The position numbers were made by a program, and so were the translations under genes. A DNA stretch of 64,000 nt from Bacteroidota bacterium (lineage in GTDB: Bacteria > Bacteroidota > Bacteroidia > Bacteroidales > VadinHA17), in contig JADFDS010000005.1 in the NCBI GenBank assembly GCA_018262715.1, positions 1-64,000 of the forward strand, read 5' to 3'. Below the pieces are notes generated by a model that searched no databases, had not been told where the DNA came from, and saw nothing but the letters and a program-made list of their open reading frames with translations. Below, in pieces: positions 1-9,702 of this stretch. The first letter of the stretch is position 1. The number at the start of each line of letters is the position of its first letter.

Positions 1-3000
1 ATGCGGTATAAGTACCTCCCGGAAGGTTTCCTCCTTCAACATAGATCTTGCCATTGCCTGTCACATTGCCAAGATTGTGTCCGTAGGTAGGTGAAACCAG
101 CCGCAGCTCTCCGTTAATCACAGCGTTAAGAACCGAAATGAAGTTTATATCGGCTGTGACCACATGATCAATTATTACATTGTACCCCTTCGGTCCGCCT
201 GCCGGGCAGGGAGGAGATGCACCCACCGGCGTCCATATTGAGGCGTCCGACCAGTTGCCGTTGCTGTTTGTTATGTACTCCGGAACTTCGTCAGGTATGG
301 CTGCATCATTTCCGGCAGTGTAGTCGCCGTTCATATTGTTGCTGCCGGTAAAATAGAAGGAAATATTATTTGCGGCTTCGTTCACATTGTCGGTTGCGGC
401 TCCGGGTGCAGCTTTGTCCCATGTGCCTCCCGGCATTAAAAGGCGTGCAGCGACATAGGCTGCCTCGGACCCTGACACGTCAGCCGTCAGGTAACTGAAA
501 ACCAGGCTCGCGTTAAGTCCGGAAATACCCGAACTCTCTGCCTGCCAGTAAAACCCAAGGGCATTAAGGGGACTCAGGATGGCCGGATGGTATTCATTGA
601 CCGGGTTTATCCGGACCGACCCTACCGTTGAGCTTGCCGTTGCCGTGAAGAGGGCGGGAGTATATTTTCCGGCCACACCTGCAGGGAAGGTAAAAGTCTG
701 AGCTCCTGTCGGGAAGAATTTAAGCAGACCTCTGCTGCTGGCCACGCCGTCAGACCTGATCATTTTCGAAGAGGAGAAACCGGTACCATGAATTATGCTG
801 TTCTGGCTGAGAGTGAGCTGGTATTTGCCGATGTCAAGCACTCCCCTGTCCAGCACCAGGTCATGCTGAAGGGCTAAATCGTTGTTCAGTTTTGCTCCGG
901 CATTATTGTCAACCACCAGCCTGGCAAATGAGCCTGTGCCTGACATGGTTTGCTGTGCACTGCCGCCAAGATTAATTCCGCCTGTCGAATTATCATCGGT
1001 ATAAGCACCGTTGTTATTGAGGTTTCCCCTTAATGTCAGCAGTCCCGATCCAAGAACCAGGTTACCGGATACTATCTCAAGATCATGATTTACTGAAAAG
1101 TTGCCATTAACCGTGAGAGAGGTCAGGGCAGAAACCTCCATATCATAAAAGTCGGTTACGGATGCGCCCGTGATGATCTGCACCCCACCGTCAAATATTG
1201 TCCGGTTTGTTCCGTAATTGTAGGTCCCGTTATTGATAAGGTTGCCCCTGATTGTTATGTTCCGGTTGTTTGATGCCAGAACGCTCCTGCTGTTGGCCAT
1301 GGACAGGTTGCCGTTCACAACCAGCGGGCTGATCATAAGGGCAAGGCTTGCGTTACGGTTTGTACCGGACGTTTTACCTGATACTGTCAGGTTATTGAGA
1401 GGAATATTGGCATCAAGCTGGTAAGACTGATCTGAATCTATTACCGTGCCTGATGAAGGTGTCTGGGTAAAGATCACAGTTCCGCCAGTCACCGATCCTG
1501 ATGCCGGTCTCAGGTACAGATCCCCGAAGGTTGTTCCTCCGCCACGGACAATTGTAAGATTGCCACCTGACATTGTAAATTCACTGCCATCATTCAGAAC
1601 TTCCAGTTTGGCTTTTGCCTGATTTGCATTATTTCCGAAAATGAAGACATTGCCTCCGGTCTGCCTGTATGCCAGGATGCCGTTGGTTGACGCCAGTGGT
1701 CTTCTGATCTGGCCGTTGACAAACAGGTTTCCGCTCTGTACTTCGAGAAGTGAAGCACCGCTTCCAGAGTATTCAATGTCAGCATTGTTTCCGGTGTTTC
1801 CCGGGGGTCCGATGTAGACATTTCCGCCCCCTGTCAGAATTCTCATCCTGCCATTGAGGTACAGCGTTTCAGAACTTGCTGAATTTGAAATATAAACACT
1901 TGATGGTGTGTTGATGGTAAGTCCTGCCGTGGCGGGAATCGTGAAGTCGGTGGTTGTGGATATGAAAAAGTCTCCGGTGCGGTCATATGCCAGAGTTCCG
2001 TTAACCATTGTCAGCCAGTTGTTGACAGGGGTGGAAAGGTTTCCGCCAATGTTCCAGGTAATGGTTGTATCAGGTGAATTCCCCTTGTCTATGGTAACAT
2101 TGTTGAATACAGTAACAGGAGTAGTGCTGAGGGCGGGATTGTTCGTAACAACGGTTGACCTGTTGCCGGTGAAGATCAGGTCACACCTGTTTCCTGAATT
2201 GATAAACCGCATAACACTGGGTGAACCGGAAGGTGCAGTTGTATTATTGCTGTTATTGAAGACAGAGCCTCCGATCGACATGATATTATTCGTGGAGGAG
2301 TTCCAAACATCTATCCCTGCGCCCGGGGCAACATAAACATTACCATCAATATTTATTCTCTGCAGTGTTGTTCCGTTGTATATAAAACCGAACGAGCCCC
2401 CTGCGACAATCAGGTTGCCCATTACATTTACCGTCTTTTCACCGATTGTTCCATAATCTGTACCAGACCATGACATGGCCAGCCAGGCATCAGCATCAGA
2501 ACCATTGCATATCAGGTCTCCGTTAACGGTAACTTGCGGAAGATTTGGCATAATTATGTTGGACCCTTTCAGGGGTGTCATGATTACTGACCCGTATTCC
2601 GTGGCATTCGAAGGCAAAATATAATATGCTCCAGCCCGGGGATTAATAGTATAAAACTCTGAAATACCATCGTTTATGCTAAACTCTGAAAAGTCACCTG
2701 AAGGATAGACAAAAGGTTCAGAGTTTTCGAAATTCGAAGCGTCGCGGGTTGTTATCCTGATCTTTCCGTTGCCGTTAGGGTGACTTAAAACTGATGCAAA
2801 AGTGCTGCCCGGGTTGTTCTGAATATCAAGGACTGAGGCTGCCTCTATCTGAAGGGTGGCACAGTTGACAACGGCTTTGTTACGCTGATAATATGATGCA
2901 GGCTGAGCGCCCGGTGCCGGTGGAAGAGGTGGCGTTTCTGTTGCCAGCCATATTGAATCATTCCCGCCGATGATTACAATATCATTCGCACCCGGAGCAG

Positions 3001-6000
3001 CTGAAGGCGGATTTGTCACTGTGTGTCCGGTAAGAGACCATGTTGAGGTTGAACCCCAGAGACCGTTCTGACGACTATAGTATATCCTGGGCAGGCCAAA
3101 ACTGCCGGCACTTCCTGCAGTGTAATCACCATCAAGGAAGTTGGTGCTGTTGGTCGGGGTTGCCCAGTCAGAAATGGTATTGGTGCTTGTATTAATATCA
3201 GAGGTTCGACCTATATACCAGCTACGTGACACGTTGTCATAAAGGGCAGGCACATAACTGCTTTCCGTTCCGGCAACATCAGTCTGGCTGTAAACAAATA
3301 AATGGCTGACTGAAAATAACGGAATCCCCGAAAACCCGGTTGACTTAACCCGCCAATAATAAGACAGGCTCTGACCGTTGACAGTTGTGACCGGATGCTC
3401 ATAATCAACCGGATTTACCGAAACTGAACCGTAGGCTGCCGGCGAGGCCGTGAACCCAATCGTGGCCGGCGTGTATCTCCCGGGCATCCCCACCGGGAAA
3501 ATAAAGGAGTCATTTGATGAGTAGCTTCGCGAAAGACCTCCGTCACCTGCATTTCCGGCTGTCTGAACGAACCTGGCAGTTCCGGCATTTACTATTGAGG
3601 CCGTATCATTCAGGTGCAGATTGTAAGTGCCGATATTGAAGTTACCGTTAACAGCGAAGTTCAGGTCTCCGTTAACAGTGGTTCTGTTAAGCAGGGAGAC
3701 AGGAGTGGCTGATGTGTTTGCTAGTTCAAGATTGCCAAATGTGCCTCCTCCGTTAATGGTTTGTGCAGTTGTGCCGTTGAACACAATTTTCCCCGTACCG
3801 GTTGCAAGGCCGGAGTTAAAAATGTTCCCGGAAACGTTCAGGATTTTCCCGCCGTCATTGAGGGTGCCCGCAACAATGTTTAACGCCGAGGAAACATTTA
3901 CAGTGTTCTGAGTACCGGCAAGGGCAAGGATTACTCCGCCGGGTTTTGTAACAGAAAAAGAACTGAGAGAAAGCGGTGATGCATGGTTGATTGTAAAGAG
4001 CTGGGCTGAGGATCCGTTAAATGTGGTGGTATTCGTTCCGGTGGTATAGGTTGTGCCTGTTTCAAGCAGGAAATTGCCGCCAACCGAAAGATCGCTGCTG
4101 TTTGCATTAAGAGCGCCTGAGATGACCGAAAGACTGGCTGTAACATTTAGTGGCGTACTCATTCTGACCACAGCGGCTCCGCTTGCCCTGTTGATAATCA
4201 GGTTATGCAGGGGTGCCGTGGAATAGATTGAATAACTTGTAGCGTCAGTCCCGGATCCGCCGGTGGGAATAATTTCAAGAGTACCACCTGTTACATTGAT
4301 GTTTGCCGGGGATGATTTGACATCAAATGCTTCGGCGGTGGCAGTTGTTGTAACGTCATAAATGCGAATGGTACCTCCGGAAACCGTATAGATGTTGTCT
4401 GTGTTTTCCAGATTGAATGAACCATGCAAGGCGCTGATACCCGACGTTGTCCTGCTGGTGTTCAGAGATGCGGCAGTCATATCGGTCAGACCGGTTATGG
4501 TTGTGTAGACAACCGGTGTTCTCTGGAACCTGCCCCTGAGGATCAGAAGGCCACCCGACTGACTGTACGAAGCAGATCCGGATGATGACAGAAATTGTTT
4601 GGCATCAACAACACCGTCATTAATTATTATCTGGCCGGAAGCAGTGGCAGATGTCACTATCCCGCCTGATTCCTTCGCAGAAAGAACTCCGTTGTTTACC
4701 CGCAGCCTTCCGAAGACCTGCAGAGAACTTCCTGTTCCTGCAGTATTTATTCCCATTGCTCCGTTACCGGAGGCAGATACGCCATAAGCAGTATTAACTT
4801 CCCGGTAATCATCAGCAGTAACAAAAACAACCACGTCAACCCCGTCACATATCAGGGCTCCGTTGGAAGGTATAAAATAGTGGGCATTGGCCAGGCTCCC
4901 CTCCGACAATGAGGGAATAAATACATTTCCCTTCAATACAAGCGTACCCGCATAAATCCAGAGTGCCTTCCTCATGTCCGGATTCCCGGAAACAGATCCT
5001 GCCTCCTGATCGTTGGCGCCGAAGATTCTGAAATTAGGGTAGGCGGAAGAGCTAACCGTAAGACCGTATGTCTGGTCAGTTCCCTTATTGACAATGAGGT
5101 TGTAAAAGTCTGTCACCCCGTTGCAGGTCAGGATATTATCCGATGCTCCTTCAAAGTAAACAGTGGCGGCTCCCGATGTTGCACCCGAAGTGGTGGGTGG
5201 AAAGGCATTGTATATCGGGTAGTTAAGGTTGGTGAACCGCACTGTTCCGTTGTTGGTGAAATCACCGCTGATCCTGACAGTGTGAAAATTCAGGTAGTAA
5301 TTCAGGTACGGTGCCGTTCCTCCCGTACCTCCGATTGCAGTGTTTGTCACGCCATTTCCCACTGCAATGGATGCTCCGGTTTCAACGGTTACATTACCTC
5401 CCACAGCAAGTGAAAGCTTTGACGTTGAACTGTTGTCATTGATCCTGAAGGTGCCACTTGTGATAAGCAGGTTACCGTTCAGGGTAAGATCTGAGAGCTG
5501 GGTGGCTGTTGCGCCGGAAGTATTGATAATAAGGTTGTTATAAATCGCCTGGGCTGAAGGAAGTGTAAAGTTGGATGAATTGTAATATTCTGTTGTCCCT
5601 CCGCCTGCATCCACAAGGGAATTTGCAGCGACTGCCGGAAAATTGGTTGAGGCAAGTTTTAAAGTACCCTGCCCCGACAGGGATGCCAGTGCAGAGGTAA
5701 AACGGTACCCCGCCTGATCAAGGAATGCTCCCGGAGCAATCGTAACAAATAGCCCAGATTGCGTAACATTCTGGGTTAACGTCACGGTGCGGTCGGTAAG
5801 GATAATGACCCTTGAGGCATCGCCGGGCACCTGGTTGCCGATCTGGAGAGTTCCGCTGGGATCTGACGTCCAGGTAAACGGGTTATTCCAGTTTCCGCTC
5901 ATGTATGAATAGAACGTATCATATCTGAGCGTTCCGATTGCGAAATACGGACCCGGGTTAAGGACAGACTGGGATATAATGGAGTTACCTCCCGGAGTTC

Positions 6001-7717
6001 CGCCGATTGTTGAGTAATTGCCTGCCGGAGCAGATGCCATCCCAATGGTTTTGGAAGCATCAAGACCGCCTTCGTAAAGTTCAATTCTTGCCCGTGTGAA
6101 ATTTCCTCCGTTTATATTCTGCAAAGTCCAGTACGCCGGATCCACCGAAACAATTGTTGTGTTGTCACCATTAAGCGCTCCGGTCGGGCTGACCGAGGCT
6201 TTCAGCACCGGACCGGTGGCTCCCGTATTGACATCAACAAGGTTAATGGCCTTATAGGTTCCGCTCTCCCCTATCGGGAACAGATAATTGCTGCCGGTGC
6301 CTGCAAGGCCTGCCGGCAGTGTTCTCTGCAATCCTCCGGATGTCACATTGATGAAGGAGGATTCGGAGCCGGTCACAGCCGATGCCGAGGTGTTTGTAAC
6401 TGAAATAGTATGATTCTCTGCATAAAGTATTCCGGCTGAAAGAGACAGCACGCCTCCCGATGCCAGGTCAAGGCTGCCATTGAGAGATACGCCGTTTGCA
6501 TTGTTGATTGTCAGGCTATTCAGCGTTAATACGCTTGCCGGGATATATATTCCCGGGGAAGAACCGCCGAAAACCAGTGATGAAGCTGCGGTGGTTGAGA
6601 GATTTCCCGATGCACGGGTTATGGCAGGTCCGTTAAGTGTAAGCGTATTTCCGCCAACATTGAAATTTCCCGTGACAAGGTTAAGAACTGACGCAAGTGT
6701 TACTGATGATGCAAGATTAACCCCGGCAGCATTGTCAATAATAAGACCTCCGTCACCGCTGAAGAGGGGGGTTAGCTCAATCCCCGTGGTTTGTGCTGCG
6801 GAGCCCCTGTAACGTATGGCTGATGCTGTGCCATAAGAGGGTGCCGATCCTGAAACAGTAGCGGTACCCTCCATTGAGAGCATGCCTGAAACCGTAACCC
6901 CTGCCGGGATTGTTTTTACACCACTGCCGGACAAAGTAAGGTTCGTATAAGCAGTATTTAAGACAGTCTGGATTCCGCTGCGAAAATAATCAACCGTTGC
7001 TCCGGCGCCATTGAGGATTATTGTGCTGGTGCCAGTAGCATCCGGATCAAAAGATGTTGCCCCTCCTACAAAAAGGTAAGGTGAATCATTACCAAGGGAG
7101 AAGGAGGATGTGTTGTTACTGTTTTCATTATCTGTTTCTATCAGACCCCCCACCCTGACGTTACCACTGTTAATGACTATTGAAGAGTTGTTGTAATATG
7201 AGGTCCACCACCCGCCGGCCCGGTTTGAATAAATCAACACGTTGCCTGAAATATTCAGGGAATAAAGATCTGTTGTAAAGGAAGTGGTCTGATTTCTGTC
7301 CGGATCTATGTTGGTCCCGACATTCAGGGAAGAGCAGTTCAGGGTACCTGCACCTGATAGGGTATGTGAGGTATTTGCATTATCATCGCTGACAACGGTG
7401 ACAGATCCGGAAACAGTAAGGGTAATTCCGCTATTGATAACAAGGTTGCCGGGTTGATAATCCCTGTTGAAAAAGACCTGGGTTATTGATGTATTTGCAG
7501 CTACCGTAACAGTGTGATTGCCGATATATACAATATCTCCGGCTGCCGGAAAAGAGGCAGCGGCACCACCTGTATGACCCGATATTGACCATGTAAACCT
7601 GGAATTCCAGGCACCGCTCTGCCTGGAATAATATGTTGCCGCGTCGGCGGCCAGGTAAAAAAGCCAAAAGGCCGCCAACAGGAAGAAAATCTTGCAGGTC
7701 CGGCCTCTTGAATTCAT
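1..7717 (-). CDS. Giant secreted beta-rich surface protein (partial, C-terminus beyond left edge)
   Basis: The frame is open from an ATG at 7717 to the window edge, giving at least 2,572 residues. An N-terminal signal peptide (basic start, hydrophobic run, AADAAT near the cleavage site) is followed by sequence poor in charge and rich in Gly, Asn, Ser and Thr. Short repeated strands of the type L-x-V-x-G-N-L suggest a beta-helix or stacked beta-sandwich exoprotein. A module with Y-x4-G-x-W followed by TW recurs near 7640, 5920, 3080 and 280. It is the last visible gene of a tandem set with two DUF4402-type proteins and a PapD-like chaperone, 39 nt after the chaperone stop and in the same frame. 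A type IX secretion sorting domain would lie in the missing end, so it cannot be checked. An adhesin role is inference. Confidence 0.85.
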   Translation of the reverse strand, partial: MNSRGRTCKIFFLLAAFWLFYLAADAATYYSRQSGAWNSRFTWSISGHTGGAAASFPAAGDIVYIGNHTVTVAANTSITQVFFNRDYQPGNLVINSGITLTVSGSVTVVSDDNANTSHTLSGAGTLNCSSLNVGTNIDPDRNQTTSFTTDLYSLNISGNVLIYSNRAGGWWTSYYNNSSIVINSGNVRVGGLIETDNENSNNTSSFSLGNDSPYLFVGGATSFDPDATGTSTIILNGAGATVDYFRSGIQTVLNTAYTNLTLSGSGVKTIPAGVTVSGMLSMEGTATVSGSAPSYGTASAIRYRGSAAQTTGIELTPLFSGDGGLIIDNAAGVNLASSVTLASVLNLVTGNFNVGGNTLTLNGPAITRASGNLSTTAASSLVFGGSSPGIYIPASVLTLNSLTINNANGVSLNGSLDLASGGVLSLSAGILYAENHTISVTNTSASAVTGSESSFINVTSGGLQRTLPAGLAGTGSNYLFPIGESGTYKAINLVDVNTGATGPVLKASVSPTGALNGDNTTIVSVDPAYWTLQNINGGNFTRARIELYEGGLDASKTIGMASAPAGNYSTIGGTPGGNSIISQSVLNPGPYFAIGTLRYDTFYSYMSGNWNNPFTWTSDPSGTLQIGNQVPGDASRVIILTDRTVTLTQNVTQSGLFVTIAPGAFLDQAGYRFTSALASLSGQGTLKLASTNFPAVAANSLVDAGGGTTEYYNSSNFTLPSAQAIYNNLIINTSGATATQLSDLTLNGNLLITSGTFRINDNSSTSKLSLAVGGNVTVETGASIAVGNGVTNTAIGGTGGTAPYLNYYLNFHTVRISGDFTNNGTVRFTNLNYPIYNAFPPTTSGATSGAATVYFEGASDNILTCNGVTDFYNLIVNKGTDQTYGLTVSSSAYPNFRIFGANDQEAGSVSGNPDMRKALWIYAGTLVLKGNVFIPSLSEGSLANAHYFIPSNGALICDGVDVVVFVTADDYREVNTAYGVSASGNGAMGINTAGTGSSLQVFGRLRVNNGVLSAKESGGIVTSATASGQIIINDGVVDAKQFLSSSGSASYSQSGGLLILRGRFQRTPVVYTTITGLTDMTAASLNTSRTTSGISALHGSFNLENTDNIYTVSGGTIRIYDVTTTATAEAFDVKSSPANINVTGGTLEIIPTGGSGTDATSYSIYSTAPLHNLIINRASGAAVVRMSTPLNVTASLSVISGALNANSSDLSVGGNFLLETGTTYTTGTNTTTFNGSSAQLFTINHASPLSLSSFSVTKPGGVILALAGTQNTVNVSSALNIVAGTLNDGGKILNVSGNIFNSGLATGTGKIVFNGTTAQTINGGGTFGNLELANTSATPVSLLNRTTVNGDLNFAVNGNFNIGTYNLHLNDTASIVNAGTARFVQTAGNAGDGGLSRSYSSNDSFIFPVGMPGRYTPATIGFTASPAAYGSVSVNPVDYEHPVTTVNGQSLSYYWRVKSTGFSGIPLFSVSHLFVYSQTDVAGTESSYVPALYDNVSRSWYIGRTSDINTSTNTISDWATPTNSTNFLDGDYTAGSAGSFGLPRIYYSRQNGLWGSTSTWSLTGHTVTNPPSAAPGANDIVIIGGNDSIWLATETPPLPPAPGAQPASYYQRNKAVVNCATLQIEAASVLDIQNNPGSTFASVLSHPNGNGKIRITTRDASNFENSEPFVYPSGDFSEFSINDGISEFYTINPRAGAYYILPSNATEYGSVIMTPLKGSNIIMPNLPQVTVNGDLICNGSDADAWLAMSWSGTDYGTIGEKTVNVMGNLIVAGGSFGFIYNGTTLQRINIDGNVYVAPGAGIDVWNSSTNNIMSIGGSVFNNSNNTTAPSGSPSVMRFINSGNRCDLIFTGNRSTVVTNNPALSTTPVTVFNNVTIDKGNSPDTTITWNIGGNLSTPVNNWLTMVNGTLAYDRTGDFFISTTTDFTIPATAGLTINTPSSVYISNSASSETLYLNGRMRILTGGGNVYIGPPGNTGNNADIEYSGSGASLLEVQSGNLFVNGQIRRPLASTNGILAYRQTGGNVFIFGNNANQAKAKLEVLNDGSEFTMSGGNLTIVRGGGTTFGDLYLRPASGSVTGGTVIFTQTPSSGTVIDSDQSYQLDANIPLNNLTVSGKTSGTNRNASLALMISPLVVNGNLSMANSRSVLASNNRNITIRGNLINNGTYNYGTNRTIFDGGVQIITGASVTDFYDMEVSALTSLTVNGNFSVNHDLEIVSGNLVLGSGLLTLRGNLNNNGAYTDDNSTGGINLGGSAQQTMSGTGSFARLVVDNNAGAKLNNDLALQHDLVLDRGVLDIGKYQLTLSQNSIIHGTGFSSSKMIRSDGVASSRGLLKFFPTGAQTFTFPAGVAGKYTPALFTATASSTVGSVRINPVNEYHPAILSPLNALGFYWQAESSGISGLNASLVFSYLTADVSGSEAAYVAARLLMPGGTWDKAAPGAATDNVNEAANNISFYFTGSNNMNGDYTAGNDAAIPDEVPEYITNSNGNWSDASIWTPVGASPPCPAGGPKGYNVIIDHVVTADINFISVLNAVINGELRLVSPTYGHNLGNVTGNGKIYVEGGNLPGGTYTA

Positions 7718-7756
7718 ATCATCTGTTAATTTAGTATCACCTCTTTCCGGGGTTGA

Positions 7757-8605
7757 TCAGTGCAAGTCAATGATTGCCTCAGCATACTTCTCCGGCCTGA
7801 CATCGGAAGATGCAGAGAAGGTCACAACCAGCCTGCCGCTGTGAAAGTCAACAGCCCCTCCGCCCATCAGGTTAAATGAAAATTTTCTCGTGGTATTCGG
7901 GGTATAAACCGCAACTCCCTTTGCAAGCCCGACAGTCGTAACTGTTCCGCCCGGAGCAACGTGATCGACTTCAATATCTCCATATACCGAATAATCGCCG
8001 GTTCTGTTGAAAACAAATGACAACCTGGGCAGGGTATCATTTTCAAAGGTAAGGGCGAGATCTGAAAGCGTGACATTGACTGAAGGAGTTCCGACCCTTA
8101 TTATTACAGGTATGGTGATTCCGAATACAGGTACAAGCTTGATCGAAATCGTAGCCTGTTCCTGTTGTACCGGACTCTCCTCACCCAATGGTTTTTCCTT
8201 TGGGGTTGCCCTGAAATAAAGGTGTGACCTGTACTCGCCGGGAGCCAGATCGCCTGTCCTTACTGCCTGGATCTTTACAGTCTGTGCCTCATCCGGTTTC
8301 AGAGTGACTGTCCTCGGGAAAAACCGGATATAAGGGGAGGCAAAACTTTGCCCTTCATCAGGTTCTGTAATGGTCTCGAAACCTCCGTCTTCAGTCATCC
8401 TGATCTGAACAAGGGAGATATTATACGTAGCCGTATCTTTCCCGATGTTAGCAAGACTGATGTCTATTGACCGCTTGTTTCCCTCAAATACCACCCTCCT
8501 CGGTGTGATGAGGAGATCTCCCTGGGCCTTGATTATGCCTGGTGACAAAAAGAGGCTTATTAACAGAAGCATTGTCAGATGCCGTACGGGTAATTTTCTC
8601 ATCAC
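7757..8605 (-). CDS. PapD-like periplasmic (fimbrial-type) chaperone
   Basis: 282 residues with a signal peptide ending around IIKAQ. The first immunoglobulin-like domain matches the PapD pattern. ITPRRVVFEG corresponds to PapD's LDRTRAVFDG and includes the arginine that anchors subunit C-termini. RTVTLKPDEAQTVKI followed by EYRSHLYFRATP corresponds to the conserved L-x-P-G and F-Y-F-N-L-R-x-I-P-P region. ISIKLVPVFGITIPVIIR supplies the hydrophobic strand that would lend itself to a subunit. Chaperones of this family hold pilin-like subunits in the periplasm by donor-strand complementation. It lies between two DUF4402-type proteins (27 nt upstream) and the giant surface protein (39 nt downstream), so these are its likely clients. 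No usher gene is visible. Confidence 0.85.
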   Translation of the reverse strand: MMRKLPVRHLTMLLLISLFLSPGIIKAQGDLLITPRRVVFEGNKRSIDISLANIGKDTATYNISLVQIRMTEDGGFETITEPDEGQSFASPYIRFFPRTVTLKPDEAQTVKIQAVRTGDLAPGEYRSHLYFRATPKEKPLGEESPVQQEQATISIKLVPVFGITIPVIIRVGTPSVNVTLSDLALTFENDTLPRLSFVFNRTGDYSVYGDIEVDHVAPGGTVTTVGLAKGVAVYTPNTTRKFSFNLMGGGAVDFHSGRLVVTFSASSDVRPEKYAEAIIDLH

Positions 8606-8632
8606 ATTTTGTTTTTATGGTTATCTCCGGCG

Positions 8633-9166
8633 TCAGTTGAATTCAAAGGTAATGGCATAGGTCCCGGTGTAAACACCAACGGGATTATCATTCAATGTAC
8701 CCACCTTCAGGGTGGCACCGACATAAACAACCTGGGATCCGTTTTCAAGTAATCCGGCCCCCGGCTCTGCCAGTGGAACAGATTTCCAATCCTCAACAGT
8801 CATGGTTCTGGGGCTGCTGACATGAGTTATGGTCACCGGCGACACGGGCAGGGAAACCGTATAGGAAACCCCCGGGTCACCGGTGACATAGAAGCTGGCA
8901 GCGCTGTGTGACCCGCTGCCGGGCCAGACACTGCCAACCACTGAAATTGTATTTTCAGGATTTAATATGAGGCTTCCGCCCTGTGGTCCGGGGGAAAACT
9001 TCCCGAAACTGAGTTGCGAAGTCTCCACCGCTGACAGTGTTGAGATAACCTCTGCCGTAATGTGGCCTGTCACTGTTGAAGACACGCCCGGCTGGGCTTC
9101 CGCCACATATGCGGAAACCAACAATAGCAGAAAAAGGCTGATTGTTCCAGGAATTAGCCGTTTCAT
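8633..9166 (-). CDS. Secreted DUF4402-type small subunit, second of pair
   Basis: 177 residues with a signal peptide cut near AYVAEAQ. The body resembles the DUF4402 family: it opens with strands reading TGHITAEVISTLSAVETSQLSFGKFSPG, has a GGSLILNPENTISVVGS-like strand pair, and is all beta. The C-terminus is GVYTGTYAITFEFN. Hydrophobic or aromatic residues sit at positions -2, -4, -6 and -8 and glycine at -14, the spacing seen at the end of chaperone-usher pilins. It lies 29 nt after a related 168-residue protein and 27 nt before the PapD-like chaperone. I infer a fibre subunit or tip subunit; the DUF4402 family has no settled function. Confidence 0.8.
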   Translation of the reverse strand: MKRLIPGTISLFLLLLVSAYVAEAQPGVSSTVTGHITAEVISTLSAVETSQLSFGKFSPGPQGGSLILNPENTISVVGSVWPGSGSHSAASFYVTGDPGVSYTVSLPVSPVTITHVSSPRTMTVEDWKSVPLAEPGAGLLENGSQVVYVGATLKVGTLNDNPVGVYTGTYAITFEFN

Positions 9167-9195
9167 AGCAACTGCTGCCGGTTGTCCCTTATCTG

Positions 9196-9702
9196 TTAAT
9201 TATAGCTGACGGTAACAGGGAAGTTTGCGGAGGAATAGGCTCCGGATGCCTGGCTTGCTCCTGTTGTAAGTGTTGCACCGACAGTAAACGCTGCTGTGCC
9301 GGTGCCATTGAGAGCAGGAGTTGCTCCGGCGTTGTGATTAAATGTGCTTACCGGCATTGCCACTCCGGGGCCGGTTAATGTCACCGTTCCGTCAGCCGGT
9401 AATGTAATGGCAAATGTTTCCGATGCCTGGCCGGCAACAGTGAATGAAGCTGCAAGACCATTGGCCGGAGGGACAAGAGACGCTCCACCCGAAGCCGTCC
9501 TGGTATTGTCAGTAGCCAGCACTACAGAACCGACGGCTGCAGAGACTGCAATAGTCCCGAAGTCCATGTCATTGACCTTGGTAAGAGTTAAGGGCCCTAC
9601 AATTGTGGCCGTTGCAATTGTCGGCTCAGTATCTGTGTTCTGAGCAAAAGTTCCCGCTGTAATTGCAAACAGAATAATCGAGAATGCGAGGATTTTTTTC
9701 AT
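9196..9702 (-). CDS. Secreted DUF4402-type small subunit, first of pair
   Basis: 168 residues beginning MKKILAFSIILFAITAGTFA, a clear signal peptide. The mature part is Ala-, Thr- and Gly-rich with the DUF4402-like opening IVGPLTLTKVNDMDFGTIAVS and no cysteines. The last residues, NFPVTVSYN, alternate polar and hydrophobic and carry a penultimate tyrosine, as in classical pilins. This is the first gene of the four-gene set reading leftward, with AAGGAAAG just upstream of its ATG and a 186-nt leader region that holds possible operators. By composition it could be the most abundant, repeating subunit of a fibre, but that is inference. Confidence 0.8.
   Translation of the reverse strand: MKKILAFSIILFAITAGTFAQNTDTEPTIATATIVGPLTLTKVNDMDFGTIAVSAAVGSVVLATDNTRTASGGASLVPPANGLAASFTVAGQASETFAITLPADGTVTLTGPGVAMPVSTFNHNAGATPALNGTGTAAFTVGATLTTGASQASGAYSSANFPVTVSYN

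Noticed and set aside
1-7717. Many small plus-strand reading frames over the giant gene
   Set aside because: They are shadows of one long minus-strand frame with consistent protein-like composition and repeats.
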